NCBI GenBank assembly: GCA_963814975.1
Contig: CAWFFB010000026.1
Coordinates: 124,001 to 188,000 of the forward strand
Direction of reading: 5' to 3'
From: CAVUXJ01 sp963814975
GTDB taxonomy: Bacteria > Acidobacteriota > Vicinamibacteria > Vicinamibacterales > CAVVIG01
DNA: 64,000 bases
In this document: in pieces, positions 8,242-17,895 of the stretch
Layout of the letters: each line of letters begins with the position of its first letter
Position numbering within the stretch: position 1 is the first letter of the stretch
Notes under the pieces: generated by a model
Seen by the model: only the letters and a program-made list of their open reading frames with translations
Told to the model about the DNA's origin: nothing
Databases searched by the model: none
Made by a program: the position numbers and the translations under genes

Positions 8242-9768
8242 ATGGGGTCGCGCATGATGAGGAACTGGTGGACCGGATCGCTGATGGTGCTGCTGGTGAT
8301 GAGTCCGCTGGCACGGGCCGAGGGGCGTGCGGCGGCAGCGGCCACGCTGGTGGAGGCGATCAAGAGCGAGGACAGGGCCGCCGTGCGGGCGCTGCTGCAG
8401 CGCCGGGCGGACGTGAATGCGCCGGAACCGGACGGGACCACGCCGCTGCATTGGGCCGCCTACATGGACGATCTGGGCACGGCGGAGCTGTTGATCGGCG
8501 CCGGAGCGAACCCGAAGGCGGCGAATCGGCATCGTGTCACGCCGCTCGCGCTGGCGGCGATCAACGGGAACGCGGCGATGATCGGGTTGCTGCTGAAGGC
8601 AGGCGCCGATCCGAACACCGCGTTGCCCGAAGGGGAAAGCGCGTTGATGACCGCCGCGCGTACGGGAAAACTGGACGCGGTGAAGGTGCTGCTGGAGACC
8701 GGCGCGAATGTGAACGTGAAGGAAGCGTCGCGGGGGCAAACCGCGCTGATGTGGGCGGCCGCGGAAGGACACACCCCAGTGGTCGAGGCGCTGACGCGGC
8801 AGGGAGCCGACATCGGGGCGCGTTCCACCGGAGGATTGACGGCGCTGCTGTTTGCCGTGCGTGAAGGGAAGATCGGCACGGTTCGGGCCCTGTTGAAGGC
8901 GGGCGCCAATGTGAACGACACGACGATCCGACCGCGGGGAATCACCAGGACCTCGATCCCGGGGTACGCGCTGGGCCAGCGGCCGCAGGGCCCGACCAGC
9001 GCGCTGGTGCTGGCCGTGGGCAGCGCGCATTTCGAGCTGGCGTCGGTCCTGCTCGAGGCGGGCGCCGATCCGAATGCCGCGGCACAGGGCTGGACGGCGT
9101 TGCATGAGATGACGTGGGTGCGCAAGTGCGGCCAGGGTGACAACAATCCGTGTCCGGTTGGGACGGGGACCATGGACAGCCTGGAGTTGACGCGACGGCT
9201 GGTCGCGCACGGCGCGAATGTGAATGCGCGGATGACGCAGAGAGCGTCGATGGGGACGACGGAGTTGGGCAATCTCGGGGCCACACCGTTCTTGCTCGCC
9301 GCCCGAACAGCGGATGTGGAGCTGATGCGCCTGCTGGTCAAGTCCGGGGCCGACCCGCTGCTGCCGAACGACGATCTGACGACGCCGCTGATGGCGGCCG
9401 CCGGCTGCGGCACCTACTCACCCGGAGAAGATCCGGGCACCGAGAGCGAGGCGCTCGAAGCGGTCAAGCTGGCCTGGGAATTGGGGGGCGATGTCAACGC
9501 CGTCGACGAAAAGGGCAATACGGCCATGCACGGCGCGGCCTACAAGTTCTTTCCCTCCGTCGTGCGGTTCCTGGCCGAGAAGGGCGCGCGCGTCGAGATT
9601 TTCAATCTTCAGGATGAATTTGGCTACGACCCGCTGACGATCGCCGAGGGGATCCTGCGCGCGCCGACCGGGAATGGCGACCACTTCCGGGTGTCCGAAG
9701 AAACCGCAGCCGCGATCCGAGAAGTGATGAAGGGCGCCGCTCGCGGAAAAGGCGCCGTGAAGCAATAG
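8242..9768 (+). CDS. Secreted ankyrin-repeat protein
   Basis: 508 residues. The start at 8242 has only GAAGAAA upstream; the ATG ATG at 8254 is an alternative. The signal peptide runs to about residue 27 (LMVLLVMSPLARA). The rest is a tandem ankyrin array of about nine or ten units. It contains TTPLHWAAYMDDLGTAELLI, RVTPLALAAINGNAAMIGLL, SALMTAARTGKLDAVKVLL, TALMWAAAEGHTPVVEALT and TALLFAVREGKIGTVRALL, with longer insertions from about residue 230 on, before the last units (TPLMAAAGCG, NTAMHGAAYKFFPSVVRFLA). It is the third gene after PSD1 and DUF1552 on the same strand, 143 bases downstream; the same trio recurs in Acidobacteria. Probably a periplasmic protein-binding scaffold for that system. 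Confidence 0.85.
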   Translation: MGSRMMRNWWTGSLMVLLVMSPLARAEGRAAAAATLVEAIKSEDRAAVRALLQRRADVNAPEPDGTTPLHWAAYMDDLGTAELLIGAGANPKAANRHRVTPLALAAINGNAAMIGLLLKAGADPNTALPEGESALMTAARTGKLDAVKVLLETGANVNVKEASRGQTALMWAAAEGHTPVVEALTRQGADIGARSTGGLTALLFAVREGKIGTVRALLKAGANVNDTTIRPRGITRTSIPGYALGQRPQGPTSALVLAVGSAHFELASVLLEAGADPNAAAQGWTALHEMTWVRKCGQGDNNPCPVGTGTMDSLELTRRLVAHGANVNARMTQRASMGTTELGNLGATPFLLAARTADVELMRLLVKSGADPLLPNDDLTTPLMAAAGCGTYSPGEDPGTESEALEAVKLAWELGGDVNAVDEKGNTAMHGAAYKFFPSVVRFLAEKGARVEIFNLQDEFGYDPLTIAEGILRAPTGNGDHFRVSEETAAAIREVMKGAARGKGAVKQ

Positions 9769-9778
9769 GTTCCGAGGC

Positions 9779-9811
9779 GGACACTACGGCTTCCGGGGTG
9801 GACACTACGGC
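9779..9811. repeat. Two direct copies of GGACACTACGGC, period 21
   Basis: GGACACTACGGC occurs at 9779-9790 and with the same core at 9800-9811, between two convergent genes. The core GGACACTACG returns near 47275 in another intergenic region. Its role is unknown. Confidence 0.5.
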
Positions 9812-9826
9812 ACAGGGAAAGCCGCG

Positions 9827-10645
9827 CTAGAGCGGGGCGTCCGGATTCGCAATCGTCCGCCACATGTGGGCGACGGCGCTGTTGTCGTTGCCGAGACCTT
9901 CCTTCGGCTGCTTGAAGTGCCGCCCGATGATGTCGATGAACGGATCGAGCGACACCACCGCCTTCGGATCGAACGCGTAAAGGTCGTTCACCGTTACCAG
10001 CCGCGGTTCCATGTACCACTTGTGGTTCCTGACCATCTTGTAGGTCGCCTCGATGTGCGGCGGCGGCTGGTAATCCACGCCAAACACCCGGCGATACAGA
10101 TCGGGATATTCGTAGCCCGCTTGAGGGTCGGCGTAGAACCTGAGCGCCTGGTGATAGCGGACCGCGAAGGTTGTCTTCTCGGGCACGTAGGGCTCGTAGA
10201 GCTGTGCGCCCCACCATCCGTGATCCGTCTTCATGATCGACTGGACGGTGTCGTGCAGGAGACAGGCGAGGATGATCTCTTCGCTCATGCCGGTCTTCAG
10301 GGCGCGTGTGGCGCTTTGAAGGACATGATTGGCTGGAGCGAACCGAAGCTCGAAGAAATCCTTCAACGTCGGCTTCGCCGGCATCGGCTTCAGTCTCGTG
10401 ACCGTGTCACCCCGTCCCACGAAGAGATTGCCTGCCCCTCGCCGCTCGCTTCTCGTCTCGATGAGCGCGTCGAGCTCGGCCACGGTGGGGAATTTCTGGC
10501 CGGCGCCCTGAGTCTGCGCGACCCCGGTGTTCAACTGCTCGACGGCGTAGTCTTCGAGCGCGTCGGCCCGAGCTTCGTGGTCCATCGCACCGACAACCGC
10601 GGCGCCCCCAAGACTCGCAATGAACGTCCGGCGATCAATTTCCAT
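9827..10645 (-). CDS. Tat-exported HD-domain protein (PhnZ/inositol-oxygenase-like fold)
   Basis: About 272 residues. The ATG at 10645 is chosen because AGGGTG precedes it and it places DRRTFIASLGGAAVVGA, a Tat-like twin-arginine signal, at the very N-terminus; the upstream in-frame start is a TTG. The mid-region LACLLHDTVQ, followed by DHGWWGAQLYEPYVPE and VRYHQALRFYAD, has the spacing of metal ligands in HD-domain oxygenases such as PhnZ (H, HD, HE/DH, H). A di-iron or similar metal site is therefore plausible. Substrate unknown. Convergent with the ankyrin gene. I am fairly sure of the HD resemblance and unsure of any chemistry. Confidence 0.55.
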   Translation of the reverse strand: MEIDRRTFIASLGGAAVVGAMDHEARADALEDYAVEQLNTGVAQTQGAGQKFPTVAELDALIETRSERRGAGNLFVGRGDTVTRLKPMPAKPTLKDFFELRFAPANHVLQSATRALKTGMSEEIILACLLHDTVQSIMKTDHGWWGAQLYEPYVPEKTTFAVRYHQALRFYADPQAGYEYPDLYRRVFGVDYQPPPHIEATYKMVRNHKWYMEPRLVTVNDLYAFDPKAVVSLDPFIDIIGRHFKQPKEGLGNDNSAVAHMWRTIANPDAPL

Positions 10646-10896
10646 AAGTTTCACCCTGACCAACGAAATCGCGATTTCTTCACATCGGCGTTGACGAAAA
10701 CACTAGCGCCGATCGGCGGCTCAGTCAAACGCCGGCGGAACCGGCGTCTGCGTCAGCCCGGCCTCGCCATGCCGCGCCGAGCGTATCCGTCTATCCGTTT
10801 CACCTAATCCGTTTCATCCTATCCGTTTCACCCTTGACAACCGTTGTGCCGCCACGATAATTGGCGCTAAGACCGTTTTCACGACAGGTGCATGTG

Positions 10897-11721
10897 ATGC
10901 GAAATCGGACAAGAAGCGTGATCCTTGCCGCTTCGGCGGCGGCCGTGGCCGGTGTGATCGCTTTCGGGGGAATTCCGGCCGTCGGACAAGCCCCGGGCTA
11001 TAAGACCCCGCGAACCCCGGAAGGCCAGCCCGACCTCAACGGCATCTGGCAGGCATTCAACACGGCCAATTGGGATATTCAGGATCACCCGGCGCGCCAG
11101 GGGCCGGTGATTGCGCTTGGAGCGGCGTTCAGTGTGCCCGCCGGGCTCGGCGTGGTGGAAGGCAACGAGATCCCGTACCAACCCGCAGCGGCGGCCAAGA
11201 AGAAAGAGAACGGCGAGCAGTGGGTCAAACTCGATCCTGAGGTCAAGTGCTACATGCCGGGGGTGCCCCGCGCGACGTACATGCCGTATCCCTTCCAGAT
11301 CGTGCAGACTCCGAGCCACATCCTGATTGCGTACGAGTTTGCGGGCGCCAGCCGCACGATCTACATGGATAGCAAGTCGGAGAGTCCCGTCGACACATGG
11401 ATGGGGCATTCGAACGGACATTGGGAAGGAGATACGCTCGTCGTCGACGTGACGAGTCTCAACGACCAGACCTGGTTGGACCGGGCCGGAAATTTCCACA
11501 GCGAAGCGCTGCATGTGACCGAGCGGTACACCCGCGTTGGTCCCGATACGATCCAGTACGAGGCCACGCTCGAGGATCCCAAGGTGTTCACGCGTCCCTG
11601 GAAGATGAGTATGCCCCTCTACCGGCGCCTGGAAAAGAATGCGCAGCTCTTCGAATACAAGTGCGTGGAGTTCGTCGAGGAGCTGATGTACGGGCATCTG
11701 AAGAAGCAGCCGAGCAAGTGA
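10897..11721 (+). CDS. Secreted PDL-G-W family protein, copy A
   Basis: 274 residues. The ATG at 10897 is preferred (AGGTG upstream; MRNRTRSVILAASAAAVAGV is a signal peptide); the frame extends 12 codons further to a TTG. This is a member of an uncharacterised secreted family. It has the entry motif PRTPEGQPDLNGIW, a cysteine segment (VKCYMPGVPRATY), FQIVQTPSHILIAYEF, the signature DTWMGHSNGHWEGDTLVVDV, then TERYTRVGPDTIQYEATLEDPKVFTRPW and a late cysteine (YKCVEFVEE). It is the first of three overlapping family members: its TGA overlaps the GTG start of copy B. No activity is known; a beta-rich, perhaps ligand-binding fold is my guess. Confidence 0.7.
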   Translation: MRNRTRSVILAASAAAVAGVIAFGGIPAVGQAPGYKTPRTPEGQPDLNGIWQAFNTANWDIQDHPARQGPVIALGAAFSVPAGLGVVEGNEIPYQPAAAAKKKENGEQWVKLDPEVKCYMPGVPRATYMPYPFQIVQTPSHILIAYEFAGASRTIYMDSKSESPVDTWMGHSNGHWEGDTLVVDVTSLNDQTWLDRAGNFHSEALHVTERYTRVGPDTIQYEATLEDPKVFTRPWKMSMPLYRRLEKNAQLFEYKCVEFVEELMYGHLKKQPSK

Positions 11722-12745
11722 ATAGAAGAACGTACCTGGCAGTCGTCATCGGGGTGGCGCTCGGCGCGGCATCAGCGGGCTGTCTCGCGCCCAGGGCCGA
11801 GGAGCCGGCGAGGTCCGCATCGAAGCCGGGAACCGCGCCGCGGACCGCGTGGGGCGACCCGGATCTGCGGGGGGTATGGACGGGCTCCAGCATCACGCCG
11901 CTGGAACGGCCGGAGGAATTTGCAGGACGCGAGTTCCTCACCGAGGCGGAAGCGGCGGCGATTGAAGAGCGGGCGGTGCGGGATCGCGTCGATCGTCCTC
12001 CCAAGCCTGGGCGATCCCGGCACGTACAATCAGATCTGGTTCGACCCGGCAAGCAGGGTGGTACCGACGAGACGAACGTCGTTGATTGTCGATCCGCCGG
12101 ATGGAAGACTTCCTTTCACCGAGGCAGGGCGGCGCCACCAGATTCGCTCGTCGGCCAGGTATGGCGTCGGTCCCCGCGACTCCTGGGTGGATCTGGATAC
12201 CGGCGAGCGCTGTCTCACAGATGGCATGCCGTTTCCGTACTGGACCGGTTATAACAACAACTATCAGCTCTTCCAGTCTCGTGACCACGTGGTGATTCTC
12301 GCCGAGATGTTTCGCGACCGCCGGATCATTCCCCTGGACGGCCGGCCGCACGCAGGCGTCCCGCAGTGGCTGGGCGATTCGCGCGGCCGCTGGGAGGGCG
12401 GCACGTTGGTGGTCGAGACCACCGGATTCGCCGACAAGGCACACTACTGGTGGGTTGCCGCCTGGAGGGCATCGCGTCCGACGTTGCGCCTGACAGAGCG
12501 CTTCACGCGTGTCGACGCGGAAACAATCGATTACCAGTTCACGATGGAAGACCCGGCGATGTTTACGCGGCCATGGACGGCGGCATTTCCGCTGACGACG
12601 AATCAGGCGTCACGCGGCGTGACGGTGGGGCAGTTGTACCAGTACGCCTGTCACGAGGGGAATTATGCCCTCCCGAACGTCCTGGCGGGAGCTCGCGCGA
12701 AGGACGAGCGCCGCCGAAAAAGGCGCGCAGAAGGGATCGAAGTGA
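11718..12745 (+). CDS. PDL-G-W family lipoprotein, copy B (frameshifts)
   Basis: Starts at a GTG whose last two bases form the stop of copy A (GTGA). The N-terminus VNRRTYLAVVIGVALGAASAGC ends in a lipobox-like cysteine, so it is probably a lipoprotein. Entry motif PRTAWGDPDLRGVW. The frame breaks near 12000 (before GDPGTYNQIWFDP). The body then has TRRTSLIVDPPDG, GYNNNYQLFQSRDHVVILAE, the signature QWLGDSRGRWEGGTLVVET, and CHEGNYALPNVLAGARA. The A-run near 12716 probably hides a second break. Reading on in the next frame gives GAQKGSK and a TGA overlapping the start of copy C (TGATG); without that break B and C would be fused in one frame. Confidence 0.65.
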
Positions 12746-13792
12746 TGCACGCACGGCTCATCGGCACGATCGCATGCGCGCTGCTGGCGGCCACCGCGTT
12801 CCCGGGCTGCCAGGCGCGTCCAGCGGCGAGCTCGGAGGCGGCGGCCGAAAAGGGTGCTCCGCCTCGTACCGCCGACGGCAAGCCGGATCTGAGCGGACTC
12901 TGGGCTTACGCGACCATTACTCCTCTGGAACGACCGAGCGAGCTTGGAGGGAAGGAATTTTTCACCGAGCAGGAAGCGGCCGCATTCGAAAAAGAGACGG
13001 CCCAGACTCAAGATCGCGATCGTCGGGACGCAGGCGAGGGCGGGAAGGGACCGGATGGACGCACCGACCTCGACCGTGCGTACAACAAATTCTGGTGGGA
13101 CTTCGGATCGAACGTCGTGGGAACGAAGCGAACCTCGCTCATCGTGGATCCGCCGGATGGGCGGATCCCACCCTTGACGCCGGAGGGACGGAAGAGGGCT
13201 GAGGACCGACGCGGATTGTGGACACGTGACGAAGAGGGCGGCGGCGCCGCTGGCCGCAGCTACGATTCGGCGTCGGAGCGGCCGCTTCAGGAACGGTGTC
13301 TCGCGTGGTCGACCGGGGGACCGCCCATGCTGCCGGGCGCCTACAACAACAACGTGCAGCTGTTTCAGACCCGCGACCACGTGGCGATCCTCAACGAGAT
13401 GATTCACGATCATCGGCTCGATCCCGCTGGACGGCCGTCCACACGTGGGAGCCCAGATCCGCCAGTGGATGGGGGATTCGCGGGGTCACTGGGACGGCGA
13501 CACGCTGGTCGTCGACACAGCGAACCTCAGGGGCGCCTTCCGAGCCTCGAGCGATACGCTGCACCTCGTCGAAAGGTTCACCCGCGTCGATGCGGCCACG
13601 CTGCTGTACGAATTCACCGTCGACGATCCGAAGACGTGGACGCGGCCGTGGACCGTCCAGGTTCCCATGTCGAAGAGCAACGAGCCGATGTACGAATACG
13701 CGTGCCACGAAGGCAATTACAGCATGGAGAACGTGCTGGCCGGCGCGCGTGCTCAAGAGAAGAGCGCCAGGACATCCGCCAGGCGGCGGTGA
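12745..13792 (+). CDS. PDL-G-W family protein, copy C (one frameshift)
   Basis: ATG at 12745 after AAGGGATCGAAGTG. The N-terminus MHARLIGTIACALLAATAF is followed by PGC, a weak lipobox. Motifs: PRTADGKPDLSGLWAYATI, TPLERPSELGGKEFFTEQEA, KFWWDFGSNVVGTKRTSL, DPPDGRIPPLTPEG, ERCLAWS, YNNNVQLFQTRDHVAIL. The frame breaks near 13420. It then continues as IPLDGRPHVGAQIRQWMGDS, RGHWDGDTLVVD, ERFTRVDAATLLYEFTVDDP and CHEGNYSMENVLAGARAQEK. It is closest to copy B; the A-B-C triplet overlaps stop to start and must be one operon. Confidence 0.65.
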
Positions 13793-13925
13793 GGCGATGA
13801 GGTTTCCGCAATGGAGCTGGAGAGCGCGGGCTGGTGCCGGGAGCGTCGAAACTCCGATTGATCTGGATTTCGTCCTCTCGTAACATTTCGATCCAGAACC
13901 AAATAAACTCGGGAAGGCGGGGCAC

Positions 13926-15155
13926 ATGACGTATCGCACACGGGTCGCAGGCTTGCTGGCTGGAGTGATCTTCCTGATCGCTCCACTCGCGGCTCAGGAT
14001 TGGCCTCAATGGCGCGGACCCAACCGCGACGGCGCGGTTGCGTCATTCAAGCCACCCTCTTCGTGGCCGGAGCAGCTCGCGCGGCAATGGCAGGTGGATG
14101 TCGGACTCGGCTACGCCACCCCACTCGTCGTCGGCAGCCGCCTGTATCTCTTCACCCGTCAGGGTGAAGAAGAGGTGATGCAGGCGCTCGATGCCAGCAC
14201 CGGAAAAGGCAATCTGGCGTACGAGCTATCCGGCCCCATTTGCAGATGAATTCCTCCACCGCCCGGCACCGGGCCGGCCCCAAGTCCACTCCCGCATTAT
14301 GCCAACGGTCGCCTGTTCACGCTGGGGATGAGCAGCATCGTCACGGCCTTCGATGCCGCGACAGGCAAGCAGATCTGGCAGAAGCCTGCCACGAAGGCGC
14401 AGCCGGCCTTTCACACGGCCATGTCGCCGCTCGTCGACGGCGATCGGGTGATCATCCATGTTGGCGGGCCCGGGGACACGGCGCTGACCGCCTTCGATGT
14501 CGCCACGGGAGAGGCGCGGTGGCGCTGGACCGGCGACAGCCCGGCCTACGGCTCTCCAATCGCCGTCGAACTGGCGGGCACGCGGCAGATCGTGACCTTC
14601 ACCCACAAGAACCTGGTCGGGGTTTCGGCGGCCACTGGGGCGCTTCTCTGGAGCCGTCCGTTCTCGACCCCATCCGATACGACCTCGCAGACGCCGATTC
14701 TCCATCGCGACACATTGATTCAAGCCGGCCGCGAGAACGGTTTCGTGGCGTTTCGAGTGGTCCGCAAGGGTGACGGCTTCGCGACCGAGGACGTCTGGCG
14801 CACCGATCAAGTCTCGCAGCACATGACCAACGGGGTGGCGATCGATGGAGTGCTGTACGGGCTTTCGCACCGCAACAGCGGGCAGTACTTCGCCCTCGAT
14901 CTCGATTCTGGAAAAGTGCTCTGGACGAGCGATCCTCGTCAGGCGGAGAACGTCGCGTTCGTCCGGGCTGGCAACACGATCTTCGCGCTGGAGGACGATG
15001 GCGAGATGGTCGTCATGAATGCGAACCGGGAGGGGTTCAAGCCGATCCGTCGCTACGACGTCTCCACCACCGAAACCTGGACGCAGCCCGCGATTTCGGG
15101 GAACCGGTTGTACGTGAAGGACGTGTCAAATCTGATGCTGTTTACACTCAACTGA
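13926..15155 (+). CDS. Secreted PQQ-like beta-propeller protein (three frameshifts)
   Basis: About 409 residues. ATG at 13926; signal peptide MTYRTRVAGLLAGVIFLIAPLAA, then QDWPQWRGPNRDG, the usual entry of the PQQ_2/BamB-like propellers. Blade motifs: YATPLVVGSRLYLFT, VMQALDASTGK, VTAFDAATGKQIW, LTAFDVATGEARWRW, VGVSAATGALLWS, FALDLDSGKVLW. Between about 14208 and 14305 the frame moves three times (IWRTSYPAPF, then QMNSSTARH, then ANGRLFTLGMS), which restores the original frame. The dense shifts look like local sequence error. Such proteins bind PQQ or serve as scaffolds; no haem motif is present. It follows the A-B-C triplet by 133 bases. Confidence 0.75.
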
Positions 15156-15377
15156 AAGGGGGGGCGGACGGCCGGAGGTGCAGTGCAGAATCACCCGTTC
15201 GTGGCACCGGCCTGGGGCCTGGTGGCGCGGCGGGGCAAACTCGCCTGAATCCGGGCGAAAATCACCCAGACCGCTCACCTGGCCGTCGGGCTGAAGCATT
15301 GCGCTTAGTCAATCAGAAGCGTAGAGTCAGTCGAGGATATGGACCCTTAAGGAGCCGCCAGAGACAAGGAGATTCAG

Positions 15378-16457
15378 ATGGCCCGTCGAACCCTCGTTTC
15401 AATGAGTGCATTCGCCGCGCTGACCGCGGCCCTGGCATTGGTCGCGACTGTTCCTGCCGCTGGGCAGGCGCCATCGGCTGCGAAAACCAATGGCGCCGGA
15501 GCCAAGGCGTACACGCCCGCCAAGACGCCGGACGGCCAGCCTGATCTGTCGGGATATTGGACGAACGCTTCGTATACGCCGCTGCAGCGGCCGAAAGGCG
15601 TCACGAAGGAGTTTTACACGCCGGAAGAAATGGACGCACTCGCCGCCGAGGAGCGCAAGGCCGCCGCACGGGACACCGGCACGGGCACGATACGCGACCT
15701 GCACTATGACAACGAGCAGTTCGGAATCGACAAGGGCCAGGCCACGTACGCGCGGAACCTGCGGACGTCGCTCATCGTCGATCCGCCGGATGGCAGAATA
15801 CCGCCCCAGATCCCTGAGGCGGTGAAACGGAACGCGGCGATTGCCGAGGCCAGGAAACTTCGGGGCGGGCAGTTCGACAAGGTGCAGAACCTGGGGTATG
15901 ACGACCGCTGCATCGTCATGATTGGCACCGCACCGCCGATGTTGGATCCGGGGTACCTCTCAACCTTCCAGATCATCCAGTCGCCGGGCTACGTGACGAT
16001 TCTCACCGAACGACTTCACGAGGCGCGCGTCATCCCTTTGGATGGGCGGCCGTTTCCCCCGTCGAACGTGCGTGCGTGGAGGGGAGCTTCGCGAGGCCGT
16101 TGGGAGGGCAATACGCTCGTGGTCGAAACACGAAACTCGAACGGCAGGATCCAGGAGGCAGCCGTTGGCCCCATCGGGAATGGAAGCTTTCAAGGAGCCA
16201 CGGAGAACATGCGGGTGATCGAACGCTTTACCCGGACGGACGCCGCCAGGATCGACTATCGATTTACAGTTGAGGATGAGAAGACATGGGAGCGTCCCTG
16301 GAGCGCAGAACTGCCGTTCGCGTTGATGGAGCAACAAGGGCCGTTCTTCGAGCACGCCTGTCACGAGGGGAATCGTGCCCCCACGAACATGATGAGCGTC
16401 GTGCGACAACAGGAGAAGCTCGCCGCCGAGGCGGCCGCGAAGAAGAGCTCGAACTGA
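15378..16457 (+). CDS. Secreted PDL-G-W family protein, copy D
   Basis: 359 residues, ATG at 15378 behind AAGGAGATTCAG. Signal peptide MARRTLVSMSAFAALTAALA to about residue 28 (AAGQAPS). Motifs in order: DGQPDLSGYWTNASYTPLQR, PKGVTKEFYTPEEMDALAAE, a DNEQFGIDKG segment, RTSLIVDPPDGRIPPQIPE, DRCIVMIGTAPPMLDPGY, FQIIQSPGYVTILTERLHEA, VIPLDGRPFPPSNVR, the signature WRGASRGRWEGNTLVVETRN, and CHEGNRAPTNMMSV near the C-terminus. It is intact and is a tandem duplicate of copy E. Function unknown; exported to the periplasm. Confidence 0.75.
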   Translation: MARRTLVSMSAFAALTAALALVATVPAAGQAPSAAKTNGAGAKAYTPAKTPDGQPDLSGYWTNASYTPLQRPKGVTKEFYTPEEMDALAAEERKAAARDTGTGTIRDLHYDNEQFGIDKGQATYARNLRTSLIVDPPDGRIPPQIPEAVKRNAAIAEARKLRGGQFDKVQNLGYDDRCIVMIGTAPPMLDPGYLSTFQIIQSPGYVTILTERLHEARVIPLDGRPFPPSNVRAWRGASRGRWEGNTLVVETRNSNGRIQEAAVGPIGNGSFQGATENMRVIERFTRTDAARIDYRFTVEDEKTWERPWSAELPFALMEQQGPFFEHACHEGNRAPTNMMSVVRQQEKLAAEAAAKKSSN

Positions 16458-16490
16458 CGCCGACGGCTGACCCGACCTGAACGCGGAGCA

Positions 16491-16550
16491 CCGAAGCCCC
16501 GGAATACGGTACCTGGCCTCGACGAGGGGTCTGTATTCTCCGGGCTTCGG
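16491..16550. terminator. Long imperfect stem-loop behind copy D
   Basis: CCGAAGCCCCGGAATAC (16491-16507) pairs with GTATTCTCCGGGCTTCGG (16533-16550), with only a one-base slip. It lies 34 bases after the stop of copy D and corresponds to the stem-loop at 17838-17895. There it separates two convergent genes, as expected of a bidirectional terminator. Confidence 0.55.
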
Positions 16551-16640
16551 TGCGCACCGCCTCGCCTACCTCTCGCCGGCCGCCTCGGTTTCCAACGTCA
16601 GATGCTTGGGGTTGGGCCTCCCCCGTGCCCGATGGAAAAG
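16509..16640 (-). pseudogene. Decayed 3' stub of the metallopeptidase-like gene
   Basis: Read on the minus strand, this stretch matches base by base, with small indels, the last 45 or so codons of the gene at 17855-18403. Shared words include CCCCAAGCA, GGCGAGGCGGTGCGCACCGA and CCCCTCGTCGAGGCCAGGTA. It contains an in-frame TGA and has no start. It was carried here by the tandem duplication and then decayed. Confidence 0.75.
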
Positions 16641-16735
16641 TACAAAAGTCAGGATCATTGCGCTTATTCGATCAGAAGCGTAGAGTCAGTCGAGAATTGC
16701 ACGCTTGAGGAAGCGCCAGAGACAAGGAGATTCAG

Positions 16736-17803
16736 ATGGCCCCTCGAACCCTCGTTTCGTTGAGTGCATTCGCCGCGCTGACAGCGGCCCTGGCATTGGT
16801 CGCAACAGTTCCTGCCGCTGGGCAGGCGCCATCGGCTGCGAAAACGAACGGCGCCGCGACCAAGGCGTACACGTCGCCCCGGACGCCGGACGGCCAGCCC
16901 GACCTGTCGGGATATTGGACGAATTCCACCCTTACGCCGCTGGAGCGGCCGAAGGGCGTCACGAAGGAGTTCTACACGCCACAGGACCTGGAGGAGTTGG
17001 CCGCAGAGGCGCGACGGGCCGCCGCACGGGAGACCGGCTCCGCGCGCGACGTGCATTATGACAACGAGCAGTTCGGGCTCGAAAAAGGCCAGACCACGGT
17101 CGTGAAGAACCTGCGGACATCGCTCGTTGTGGATCCCCCGGACGGCAGGATACCGCCCCAGATCCCCGAGGCCGTGAAGAGGAATGCCGCAATCGCCGCG
17201 GCCAGGAAGGCCCGGGGGGCTCAGTTCGACACCGTGAAGAACATGAGCTACGGCAATCGCTGCATCATCATGACGGGCAACGCGCCTCCGATGTTGGATC
17301 CGGGGTATCTGGCGAACTACCAGATTCTCCAGTCGCCGGGCTACGTGACGATTATCGCCGAGCGGCTTCACGAGGCCCGCGTCATCCCCCTGGATGGCCG
17401 CCCGTTTCCTCCGTCGAATGTGCGTTCGTGGATTGGGTTCTCGCGGGGCCATTGGGAGGGCAATACGCTCGTGGTCGAAACACGAAACTCGAACGGCAAG
17501 ATCCAGGAGGCGGCCGTGGGGCCCAATGGACCCATCAATGGGGCGACCGAGGACCTGCGGGTGATCGAACGGTTCACGCGTCAGGGCGCCGACTCGATGA
17601 CTTATCGGTTCACCCTCGAGGATGCGAAAACGTGGGCGCGGCCCTGGACCGCCGAAATGCCGTTCGTGAAGATGGACCCCGAAGGTCCGTTCTTCGAGCA
17701 CGCCTGCCACGAGGGGAATAAGGCTCCCACGAACATGCTCGGCGTGGCTCGATACCAGGAGAAAGTCGCCGCCGAAGCGGCCGCGAAGAAGACCTCGAAC
17801 TGA
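16736..17803 (+). CDS. Secreted PDL-G-W family protein, copy E
   Basis: 355 residues, ATG at 16736 with the same AAGGAGATTCAG leader as copy D. Signal peptide MAPRTLVSLSAFAALTAALA. Motifs parallel copy D throughout: DGQPDLSGYWTNSTLTPLER, GVTKEFYTPQDLEELAAEA, VDPPDGRIPPQIPEAVKRNA, NRCIIMTGNAPPMLDPGYLA, QILQSPGYVTIIAERLHEAR, WIGFSRGHWEGNTLVVETRN, YRFTLEDAKTWARPW, CHEGNKAPTNMLGV. The divergence between D and E is substantial, so the duplication is not recent. It is intact and convergent with the metallopeptidase-like gene. Confidence 0.75.
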   Translation: MAPRTLVSLSAFAALTAALALVATVPAAGQAPSAAKTNGAATKAYTSPRTPDGQPDLSGYWTNSTLTPLERPKGVTKEFYTPQDLEELAAEARRAAARETGSARDVHYDNEQFGLEKGQTTVVKNLRTSLVVDPPDGRIPPQIPEAVKRNAAIAAARKARGAQFDTVKNMSYGNRCIIMTGNAPPMLDPGYLANYQILQSPGYVTIIAERLHEARVIPLDGRPFPPSNVRSWIGFSRGHWEGNTLVVETRNSNGKIQEAAVGPNGPINGATEDLRVIERFTRQGADSMTYRFTLEDAKTWARPWTAEMPFVKMDPEGPFFEHACHEGNKAPTNMLGVARYQEKVAAEAAAKKTSN

Positions 17804-17837
17804 CGACCGGCTACTGACCCGACTTGAAGCGGAGCAC

Positions 17838-17895
17838 TGAAGCCCCGGAACACGTTACCTGGCCTCGACGAGGGGCCTGTATTTCCGGGTTTCGG
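17838..17895. terminator. Bidirectional stem-loop between copy E and the metallopeptidase-like gene
   Basis: TGAAGCCCCGGAACAC (17838-17853) pairs imperfectly with GTATTTCCGGGTTTCGG (17879-17895). The right arm lies inside the last codons of the minus-strand gene. Position and symmetry suit a terminator serving both strands. Confidence 0.5.

Noticed and set aside
11920..13800. A single fused protein spanning PDL-G-W copies B and C
   Set aside because: An internal signal peptide with its own ribosome site and a TGATG overlap in the next frame indicate two genes; the fusion arises from a likely indel at an A-run.
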